Below, in pieces: positions 36,301 to 42,403 of a DNA stretch of 53,460 nt. The DNA is from an uncultured Saprospiraceae bacterium (lineage in GTDB: Bacteria > Bacteroidota > Bacteroidia > Chitinophagales > Saprospiraceae). The first letter of the stretch is position 1, and every line of letters begins with the position of its first letter. The stretch lies in the NCBI GenBank assembly GCA_937924495.1, contig CALDSS010000024.1:1-53460 (forward strand), given 5' to 3'. Both the position numbers and the translations under genes were made by a program. The notes beneath the pieces are model-generated. The model ran no database searches. It worked only from the letters and a program-made list of their open reading frames with translations, and was not told the DNA's origin.

Positions 36301-39300
36301 TGCACCGATGACTTCCCGTACGGTTAAAGTAACTTCTAATGGGGATTGGTGTGTTGTTTCAAATGATTCTTGGATTACTATTGGTTCAGGAGCCAACGGA
36401 ACTGGAAACGGAGACGTTGTACTCGATTTTTCAGAAAACACTTCTCCTTCAAGTAGAACAGGAAGTGTTGTAATTTCAACAAAAGGAACAGTTGTAACTG
36501 AAATTCTCGTCTCTATTACACAAAACGGAGCTGCTGGAACTTTAGCAGTTGATAGAAATACAATTAATGTTACCGCTCCTGCTGGAATGGAAGACGTAAG
36601 TATTTCTTCTAATAAAAACTGGACAGTTTCAACAAATGACTCTTGGATAAGCCTTCCTACTCAATCAGGAAGTAATGATGGTTCCTTCACAGTTCAGTAC
36701 GCAGAAAATACCAGTATCGATCCAAGGACAGGTACCGTAACCGTATCTGCTGCTGGATGTCCAGACCAAATTATTACAGTTACTCAAGAAGGGCAAACAG
36801 TTGATTTCACAATTGATAATCAAACCATAAATGTTACTGCTCCGCAAGGCACCGCAACAGTTCAACTTTCCTCCAATGTAGATTGGGAGATTTGTAACAT
36901 CAATGATGCTTGGATAACAAGTGTAATGGCAATGAGTGGAACAGGAGATGCCGAACTTACCATCACTTATGATGAGAACACAAGTACGGCTGGAAGAACC
37001 GGTACTTTTGAAATTTGTGGAAACGATAATTCAGTATCAATCACCGTAACAGTTGTACAAGCTGGCTCAGGCGTAATATTCACAGTTAACACAAATGATA
37101 TTAATGTTCAATTCCCAGCGGGTAACGAATCAATAAGTCTAAGTGCAAATGTAGATTGGACGGTAAAAGTAAGTGATAGTTGGATTCAAGCTGACCCAAT
37201 GATGGGTAACGGTGACGCTTCCATCAACATTTCTTATGATGAAAATACTTCTGTAGATCCTCGTATGGGAACTGTAACGATTTGCTCTCAGGGACAACCT
37301 GATCAGGTTATCACTATCTCACAAGCAGGTGTGGCCACTTTCGTGGAAATTGACCCAACTTCAATAACAGTAGATCAAGGTGCAGGCTTAACTTCTGCGA
37401 GCATTCTTTCCAATACAGATTGGACAGTTAAAACAAACGCGACTTGGCTAACCATTTCTCCAACGCAGGGAAGTGGAAATTCAAATTTAGAAATTGAATA
37501 TGATGAAAACCCTGATTTAGCAGAACGTATGGCAGAGGTTCGTATTTGTGCTGCGGGTCTTCCAGATCAAGTACTAACCGTAACTCAATCAGGAAGAATG
37601 GGTAATTTATCTGTCAACCCAACCATCCTGAACGTTGATGCCAGTCAAACGAATACTTCATTTGATATCACAGCAGATGTAGATTGGACAGTCAAAACAT
37701 CTGATACTTGGCTCAACATCACTCCTCTTTCAGGGAGTGGAGATGGAACTATTTCAGTTACAGTAGCTGAGAATTCTTCAAGTGATCCACGAACTGGCTT
37801 AATTACAATCTGTTCTCCAGGATTGACGGATAGAACCGTCACAGTTTCTCAAGCGGGTGCAGTGGCTGCTCAATTGACCGTGACTCCTACCCTGATCAAT
37901 TTAACTGCAAGCCCAGGAGGTACAAGAACGATTACAGTTAATTCAAACATTGATTGGCAAACAGTTAGAACACTTGGCTCATGGTGGAGTATCACTCCTG
38001 AAATGGGTACAGCTGGAACAACTGAAGTCACCTTGACTTATGATGAGAATGGCACTCCTGATCCTCGTACAGGAACAATTACCTTTAGCGGAGTTGGAGT
38101 ACCAGATGTTATTGTCGAAATCGTTCAGGAAGGCGTTAATAATAATTTGAATGTTGATAAAAATGCAATCAACCTAACCGCTGATGCTGGTTCGAATGGA
38201 TTCAATATCACTTCAAATGTAGATTGGCAAATAACGGATGATGCAAATGGTTGGATAACCGGATACAATCCTACTGATTCTGGTAGTGGAAATGAAAATA
38301 TCACTTTCGATTATGAAGAAAATACTGATTTAGCGCCACGTACTGCTACCATCACTATTACAGGTCTTGGAGGCACAGGTACGCGAGAAATCGTTGTCAC
38401 ACAAGCTGGAAAGAATGCCATTTTAGATGCCACTCCGGAGGTCATCAATGTGGATTCAGATTCTGGAATGGAATCATTCGATATTACCGCTAATGTTGGA
38501 TGGGTTATTTCTGCAAGTGCTGGATGGGTCAATAATTTCTCAACCATCATGGATTCAGGTGATCAATCAGTATCTTTCAGTTATGATGAAAATAATACTG
38601 GAGGTTCTCGTACAGCGCTCATTACTATTACAGGTGGTGGCTTGTCAAAAGACATTGAAGTAAATCAAGCCGCTCCAGATTTCTTCCTTGATGTTGATAG
38701 AGAGGTTATTAACCTTACTGCTGACGCAGGTGATGAAATGTTCCGCATACTTTCAAATGTATCTTGGGATATTGATGTTCCTGCAGCAGCTACAACTTGG
38801 CTGACGCCTACTTCTGGTGTGAGTGGAAGCAACTCTGGAGAGTTTAGGTTTAATTATTCAGAAAACACAGATCCGAATGTCAGAACAGCCATCTTAACCA
38901 TTACAGGAGCAGGTGGTGTTGCTACCAAAACGGTAGAAATCAATCAGCAAGGAACCGTTCCTTTATTCATTGATGTGTCGCCGACTGATATTTCAAAAAC
39001 AAGTATTCCTGGCAACCAGATTGTCAATATCACTTCCAATAATGATTGGGAGGTTTGTACAGATGCACCTTGGGTGGAGCTTACCCCTGAAACAGGAAGT
39101 GGAACTGGATTTTTTGTAATATCGTTTAGTTCTAATCCAACGGCTGATGATCGAGTTGCAACGGTTGTAGTGAAATCTCCTGGGTTACCGGATCAGACCA
39201 TTACGTTGACACAAGGTGGGTTCTCTCCATTGTTAGATGCCGATACTAAAGATTTCACAGTTGGTTCTTTCCAAGGAACCGTTGAGTTTAATGTGATTTC

Positions 39301-39772
39301 AAATTTATCATGGAATATTAATTCGGATGCAACTTGGGCGCAACCTGTAAATGCTTTTGGTATGAGCGATGAGTTGGTAGTGGTTAGATATGAAACCAAT
39401 CCTACTCCTTCTCCGAGAATGGCTACCTTAACGCTTTCCACTCCAATTCAGGGCGTTCCAGATGTAACAATTACCATCAATCAATCTCAAACGAACTCAA
39501 CAGCGGAGCTACAAAAACTCTATGATTTAAGTCTATATCCAAATCCAGTTTCGGAAGACTTGAACATAGAATTCCAATTGCTCCGAGGGGAGGAACTCGT
39601 GATTGATATTTTGGATATTACTGGAAAACAATTAGATGTTATTTCGGATGATTCGTTTGGAGTAAGTGAATACAAAATTTCACATAATGTGAATGCACTC
39701 GCACCAGGAATCTACTTACTTAGATTTAAATCTGAAGTGGGAGTTCTAACGAAAAGATTCGTAGTGAATTAG
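30353..39772 (+). CDS. Giant secreted metzincin protease with about 20 BACON-type repeats and T9SS type A sorting domain
   Basis: About 3139 residues from the ATG at 30353; a GTG at 30344 is an alternative start adding three residues. The ATG gives a signal peptide, MKNFTYSLLPALFSFLFFA. Following a propeptide-like region, the zinc-protease signature HEMGHNLGSPH lies at about residues 349-359 with the met-turn IMSYC about 45 residues later, as in reprolysin-like metzincins. Three pre-peptidase-C-like repeats follow (about 440-775; each with CSxETYLGNERGHSF-type or related motifs), then two beta-sandwich segments (ENFDSYDPG.., CEDFDDYNDEEL..). From about residue 1252 to 3046 run about 20 BACON-type repeats of about 90 residues (SNVDWTV, SWI, GxGNGxxxxxYxENT, PRTGTITI, VTVTQ). 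A type A T9SS sorting domain ends the protein (LYPNPVSEDLNIEF..). A long repeat stalk carrying a protease head is the natural reading. It is monocistronic, with a terminator at 39797-39831. Confidence 0.9.
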   Translation: MKNFTYSLLPALFSFLFFATNNPENTPPPKEEEIRTYSLFDVGNSRKGEFKDLTGGVYLDLSSKSLSSLYNERPSNLNFLLPGEEEELQLSLTEAQILTDDYKSMVMTEDGKKEFKYKKGLYYHGKVEGYPKSLVSISIFEKKVMGILTFGGQNYNLGPINKYSKDTESSYILYKEKDLKTPPTHGCDVTAEESQAVDMLSTLNSINGVTAQKQANVVRVWIEADNVMYRDFGSDEQNVVDHFTGLFNEVAMLYANEQILTRISGWMVYAANDPYPKTSTRAALDEMMNTVGDSFDGDLAHYISTHQYGGGVAWLDVLCFKGRGHAVSGIDSRLIPVPTYSWSVEVFTHEMGHNLGSPHTQACNWGPGGNSALDDCYPTEGGCSRGPTPTNGGTIMSYCHLAAPGINFENGFGIEPGNLVRQKVELASCLEEVFDCFSKIELKPGITYRGDSRNGGATEFDDYACTTVAHRGTEIAHVFKPNVSGWAYITYTENIPEQMNLLLVPECKPEDCTDFWEGAPIVRDSFFATGGEEYTFITDVVEDSPGGEYTLRISFPNAACNTDAVLEEGVIFSGDTRDQGTANVQSYNCSGETYLGNERGHSFTPSSDGRAYLYYSENVPEQMDLFMTTACNANSCLESWTGAPSVRDSFDVVAGQTYFFFVDVKEDSEGGAYDILISFPGTGCGTIVSLANGVTYSGNTSDGFGNFVNYACSLPPQSGSEVGHYFISAVEGEAILTFNGPGLTLIQGDGCNPDSCYNTWSSGSVNEEIAINALEPYYFIVDRGAAGTGDYDITITMQPLANKCFCQDPTVDICENFDSYDPGPVSPQSDCLTQTGTSDGQVYQPTGPTGAKSGENALRVTNGQSTVIDLGNRSFGSHIMKFSVSMEAGKEGYFRMYHVYDKDNPQNNEVAFDIRMELNDFSGVTFGKLFAGNTNPGASVGNVFSSFPVFKEFVLNIDIDNDMASLSFAGTQIHSWPFSYWRNGTNGTAVAAAMEFYSEGAITEYLVDDFRFYENAGRFCESSGGLYCEDFDDYNDEELIVSTTPRNGWFLNDGDGDNRAPAGQSPRGSFTQSFSGITGMQIVAGASGSQWDDVVCLPFGQPIGGQGKMKVSMMLYIPNGSEAQMQTLHDLSFDGDPTNENWANHVFFEVGGNGYILSGGTQYNFSYNDNTWIEYVQLIDFDEDVTTIFIQGVAVASYNFSNTLLGQGSNGNWLGLAFNTLDPSVGITDGLPYRNNNTWFFVDNVEVFDQSLFLNIDPEDLFVDYPSGSRDIGITTNLPLDWTAESLDPWLNVTPNSGNGNGIVTINWQENLEITNRVGEVIIKGRGAPPKTVTVTQIGTIPFLDVTPDGVITADPDGEDLTFDVSANVIWGVTPKDANWIVPFVGSGGDKDGQFTVTIERNLGAARSDTLFVEGQPAAPGIIIIEQGPGNDFVGINLDTLCLPALSGTESFEVEANVDWTIDNNSGWFTTTPTAGNGTQTVSIDYQANPTANIRYYDLGITAAGTPPANLVVKQLAEAPFLEADKSFVNVGVPAGMESFSISSNVDWEIDADQFWYTLSTTSGNGNQTINIDYEENRDPFQRTDSIFITGSNGVSDVLVIIRQEGAGNILNVTPTTTFNVGVGAGDTCIFIESNVSWGLATSNLWIDIDGQGIGPVGGLGDGKIVLGWQENNSTTPRTGTITITGPGVNPITITINQEGGVANLCLAPTTIDLDSPGGTFLFDVISNQPNWDIMSNVSWLTLNRNIGGGNANVTATYTENVAPTNRTAIITLTAPGLPSKELTVFQSGQGFVFEVSEDTICVNQDLQIAMFNVTSSNLFWTVSDDASWMQIPGPSSSGFGNGTVDVQILNNTGTTRYGNVMVEVMNAPPKVVVIKQTGIAPDLTVNPTTINVTAPAGFEEITVTSNCEWTAVSNDSWITITDPQGSVNGNGTVDFSYTENMDTSPRTGTITISCGALSRTIEVTQEGAGLTLDVSPLDITVDAPMTSRTVKVTSNGDWCVVSNDSWITIGSGANGTGNGDVVLDFSENTSPSSRTGSVVISTKGTVVTEILVSITQNGAAGTLAVDRNTINVTAPAGMEDVSISSNKNWTVSTNDSWISLPTQSGSNDGSFTVQYAENTSIDPRTGTVTVSAAGCPDQIITVTQEGQTVDFTIDNQTINVTAPQGTATVQLSSNVDWEICNINDAWITSVMAMSGTGDAELTITYDENTSTAGRTGTFEICGNDNSVSITVTVVQAGSGVIFTVNTNDINVQFPAGNESISLSANVDWTVKVSDSWIQADPMMGNGDASINISYDENTSVDPRMGTVTICSQGQPDQVITISQAGVATFVEIDPTSITVDQGAGLTSASILSNTDWTVKTNATWLTISPTQGSGNSNLEIEYDENPDLAERMAEVRICAAGLPDQVLTVTQSGRMGNLSVNPTILNVDASQTNTSFDITADVDWTVKTSDTWLNITPLSGSGDGTISVTVAENSSSDPRTGLITICSPGLTDRTVTVSQAGAVAAQLTVTPTLINLTASPGGTRTITVNSNIDWQTVRTLGSWWSITPEMGTAGTTEVTLTYDENGTPDPRTGTITFSGVGVPDVIVEIVQEGVNNNLNVDKNAINLTADAGSNGFNITSNVDWQITDDANGWITGYNPTDSGSGNENITFDYEENTDLAPRTATITITGLGGTGTREIVVTQAGKNAILDATPEVINVDSDSGMESFDITANVGWVISASAGWVNNFSTIMDSGDQSVSFSYDENNTGGSRTALITITGGGLSKDIEVNQAAPDFFLDVDREVINLTADAGDEMFRILSNVSWDIDVPAAATTWLTPTSGVSGSNSGEFRFNYSENTDPNVRTAILTITGAGGVATKTVEINQQGTVPLFIDVSPTDISKTSIPGNQIVNITSNNDWEVCTDAPWVELTPETGSGTGFFVISFSSNPTADDRVATVVVKSPGLPDQTITLTQGGFSPLLDADTKDFTVGSFQGTVEFNVISNLSWNINSDATWAQPVNAFGMSDELVVVRYETNPTPSPRMATLTLSTPIQGVPDVTITINQSQTNSTAELQKLYDLSLYPNPVSEDLNIEFQLLRGEELVIDILDITGKQLDVISDDSFGVSEYKISHNVNALAPGIYLLRFKSEVGVLTKRFVVN
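34106..39493 (+). repeat. Array of about 20 BACON-type protein repeats
   Basis: Protein-level tandem repeats of 87-93 residues inside the giant protease gene. Each unit has an N-x-T/V-A-x-x-G strand, S-N-x-x-W, S/D-x-W-I, G-x-G-N/D, Y-x-E-N and a V-T-x-Q-x-G end. DNA copies have diverged enough that no long identical runs are obvious, so the array is old or has been diversified. BACON domains are carbohydrate- or mucin-associated in gut Bacteroidetes. Confidence 0.85.
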
Positions 39773-39796
39773 AATATTTTTTAAATAGAAACATAG

Positions 39797-39831
39797 ACGC
39801 CTCGACATTAATTTGTCGGGGCGTTTTTTTT
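39797..39831 (+). terminator. Rho-independent terminator for the giant protease gene
   Basis: An 11-bp stem (ACGCCTCGACA / TGTCGGGGCGT, one non-canonical T-G pair) with a 6-base loop, followed by eight T. It begins 25 bases past the stop at 39772. Confidence 0.9.
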
Positions 39832-40082
39832 GTCTATTACATTTTCACTTATTGGACCTCCTTACTTCTCTTATCCAAAACTCAAGAGGGAAATAAGTAG
39901 TTCATGGAAATTGAGGATAAAGAATACTTGAGGTGAATTTTTGTTTCAGATGACTTAAAATTTTTCGGTTTATCTCTACAGAAGTTGTTTAAAAATTTAA
40001 GGAAGTACGTGGCAAAAAGGAATTCAAAAATTTATCATCAAATTTCGCGAACAAACTGCCAAAGAAATACAAAAAATTTTCA

Positions 40083-40122
40083 CAAAAAAAATCCCGAATC
40101 TTAAGACTAAGATTCGGGATTT
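40083..40122 (-). terminator. Rho-independent terminator for the 40144-41634 gene
   Basis: A perfect 15-bp stem (AAATCCCGAATCTTA at 40089-40103, complement at 40108-40122) with a 4-base loop. On the minus strand it is followed by a T run. It lies 22 bases past the stop of the DoxX/MauE-type gene. Confidence 0.92.
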
Positions 40123-40143
40123 CATTTTCAAAATCTATTCATT

Positions 40144-41634
40144 CTATTTTATAAAATTCTTCTTAATCGATGCATAATCAGGCAACTTATTGATGTGCCA
40201 TTTCTTGATAATCATGCCATCCTTCATCAGCACAACCCCTGGATTAGAGCGAATTATCGTTTTCAATAAAATATCATCACCCGTATAAATTGGAGCACCT
40301 AATTGAATGGTATGTCTGAAATTATCCAACTTTCCTGGGTCTTCATATTTAGTTAGAATTCTGGTTTTAAAACCATCTGCTTCAGCAGCTTCAGCCATCG
40401 GTTTTATTTTAGAAATATAATCTCCAACTAAGCCAGCATCAAAAGTATATGAATCTTTTGTCAAGGTCTTCTCCCCTACTGATTCGACACGTGGTCTCAA
40501 TTCAAAAGAATCCAAACCCGTCAATTTCAACGTATCCATTACCCAAGTTGTGTCAGGAACGGCAATAGTTTTGGTGGTAGATTTACTCGGTAATTTGTAA
40601 CTCACCACCCAGAAATTATAATTCGCATCTCCTAAAATTTCTTCGGTAGCATCATCACCGTCTGCATTACTCATTTCAAAATCACTCAATTTAGTCGCTG
40701 CTACTTCTGGTTCAGAGCGAATTTGTTCCAATTTCCACTCTTCTTTCGGGTAACTGGCAAATTCTTTCATGTATTGAGCAAATGGAATTTGGACTACCTG
40801 ACCACTTTCTTTGTTGGTCATTTTATAATCTGTAATTTTTACATTGGAGGCTGCGTCAACTTCCAATTGTTTTTGATGACGAACATGTTGTCCTTCAAAA
40901 AATGGTCGAAAATCAACTGAAGGAATATCCCAAACGTAATTGGATAAACAAAACAGCGTGATTCCTACAAAAGAACCAATCGTAATCATTCTTCTCCAAC
41001 CATTGGTAAACAACTGATGTTTGGAACGCCAAAAAAGTATAAAAAGGAAACCAGGAATTAAAAGCCCTAAATCTTTAAAAAAGGAAGTTTTAGGTTCTAA
41101 TTTTAGAAAATCTCCAAAGCATCCACAATCCGTTACTTTTCTATTGGTGTCAACATATTCTCCCCAATTTGCAAAATCAAAGAAATTCACATCACCTGGA
41201 ACATAGCCTGTCAGGTGCGTGAAACCCGTCAAAAAAGTAAACATTACTATCAAAAGGAAAAATGCCCAAGCGGTAAATTTTCTCCAATAGCCTATGATCA
41301 ACATGATTCCCAAAACAATTTCAAGAACAATAATGGCCAATGCCACCGTGGAGGAAATACTCGACATCCACGTAAACATTGGAACAATAAAACTCATCCA
41401 TGTTTCCGAAAAAACAGATTCGAACTCTGCAAAATATTGCTCCATTTTGTAAGCCATACCAAGCGGATCAACTGCTTTTACGGCTCCTGAAACGATAAAA
41501 AACACCCCAGAGAAATTCTGGAGGTAAGACATCAACCAGTTTGGTTTGCCTCTATAAAGCCACTTCATTAGACCCGTAATCACAGCGGCAACTAAGGCTA
41601 CAAAAATTAATAGGCCGGTCAAGGTTACTTTCAT
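40144..41634 (-). CDS. DoxX/MauE-type membrane protein (BT_3928-like)
   Basis: A 496-residue protein. The N-terminal 240 residues have about 6 membrane helices in a DoxX/MauE-like arrangement (FSGVFFIVSGAVKAVDPLGMAYKMEQYFAEF is the typical start; DCGCFGDF lies between helices). The remaining 250 residues form a soluble part ending in a thioredoxin-like fold (IIRSNPGVVLMKDGMIIKKWHINKLP) without a CxxC active site. It resembles the Bacteroidota family exemplified by BT_3928. MauE/DoxX-type proteins are linked to thiol or redox chemistry at the membrane; the exact role is unknown. It lies 25 bases after the DUF1599 gene and is probably its operon partner. Confidence 0.85.
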   Translation of the reverse strand: MKVTLTGLLIFVALVAAVITGLMKWLYRGKPNWLMSYLQNFSGVFFIVSGAVKAVDPLGMAYKMEQYFAEFESVFSETWMSFIVPMFTWMSSISSTVALAIIVLEIVLGIMLIIGYWRKFTAWAFFLLIVMFTFLTGFTHLTGYVPGDVNFFDFANWGEYVDTNRKVTDCGCFGDFLKLEPKTSFFKDLGLLIPGFLFILFWRSKHQLFTNGWRRMITIGSFVGITLFCLSNYVWDIPSVDFRPFFEGQHVRHQKQLEVDAASNVKITDYKMTNKESGQVVQIPFAQYMKEFASYPKEEWKLEQIRSEPEVAATKLSDFEMSNADGDDATEEILGDANYNFWVVSYKLPSKSTTKTIAVPDTTWVMDTLKLTGLDSFELRPRVESVGEKTLTKDSYTFDAGLVGDYISKIKPMAEAAEADGFKTRILTKYEDPGKLDNFRHTIQLGAPIYTGDDILLKTIIRSNPGVVLMKDGMIIKKWHINKLPDYASIKKNFIK

Positions 41635-41659
41635 CTTATATTATTCTGAATTATTAAAA

Positions 41660-42205
41660 CTAATTTTTTGATTCTTCAAATTTTATCAACGCAAACATAG
41701 CATAATTGATAATGTCCTGATACCCTGCTTCTATTCCTTCAGAGACAATCGTCTTACCTGAATTACCCTCTATCTGCTTGATTCTCAGCAACTTCTGCAA
41801 AATTAAATCCGTGAAAGAAGAAATACGCATATCGCGCCAAGCCTCTCCATAATCATGATTTTTGAGCAACATTAAATCCCTTGCTTTCTCAACTTCCGAG
41901 ATGAACATTGGTTCAATTTCGGCTGGCTTCATTTCTAATGGCGTGTCTTCATTTAGTTTGAGCTGAATCAAGGCCATTGCACTATAATTCACCAATCCTA
42001 TAAAATCTCCTTCTACAGAATCTTCTACCTTTTGAACGCCTTTTTCTTCAATGCTACGGATACGCGCTGCCTTGATGTAGAGCTGATCGGTCAACGAACT
42101 TGGCCGTAAGATGCGCCAAGCCGTGCCATAGTCTTTTGTTTTTTTAACAAAAAGATCGACACAGCGCTTCATAGAGCCATTATATTGTTTCAATGTTTTT
42201 TGCAT
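41660..42205 (-). CDS. DUF1599 protein (nucleotide modification associated domain 1), duplicated
   Basis: A 181-residue cytoplasmic protein made of two homologous DUF1599 halves: residues about 18-83 (KKTKDYGTAWRILRPSSLTDQLYIKAARI.., VEGDFIGLVNYSAMALIQL) and about 110-176 (LKNHDYGEAWRDMRISSFTDLILQKLLRI.., IEAGYQDIINYAMFALIKF). Each half carries the DYG-x-AW-R and D-x-x-N-Y-A motifs, of the kind linked to nucleotide metabolism or modification in the family description; no activity has been assigned to my knowledge. In many Bacteroidota this gene sits near folP and tpiA; here only the BT_3928-like neighbour is present. Confidence 0.85.
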   Translation of the reverse strand: MQKTLKQYNGSMKRCVDLFVKKTKDYGTAWRILRPSSLTDQLYIKAARIRSIEEKGVQKVEDSVEGDFIGLVNYSAMALIQLKLNEDTPLEMKPAEIEPMFISEVEKARDLMLLKNHDYGEAWRDMRISSFTDLILQKLLRIKQIEGNSGKTIVSEGIEAGYQDIINYAMFALIKFEESKN

Positions 42206-42358
42206 AAGGGCAAAGATTCGAAAAAACTAAATTTTTTCCACTTCAAATATTTTATATTTTCTAAATCTCTTTCAGTTAACGAAAATCAAAGGATTTGTTT
42301 TTAACTTCCTTCAAAGAATGAAATCAAGAACTCCGTTACAGAAATCGGCCATTTTTCA

Positions 42359-42366
42359 TACCTTCG
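42359..42366 (+). promoter_or_regulatory. Possible -7 element for the CUB-type T9SS gene
   Basis: TACCTTCG at 42359-42366 differs by one base from TAnnTTTG and is followed by GCAGCC, a common context of Bacteroidota promoters. No good TTG lies at the expected distance upstream, so support is weak. Confidence 0.3.
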
Positions 42367-42403
42367 CAGCCTAAGCCGACACCTCTACATCCAAAAGTTG
42401 GTC

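Larger units (their letters stand above)
39773..40143. other. Intergenic region between convergent terminators
   Basis: 371 bases between convergent genes, with one terminator near each end (39797-39831 plus, 40083-40122 minus). Nothing else was recognised between them. Confidence 0.6.
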
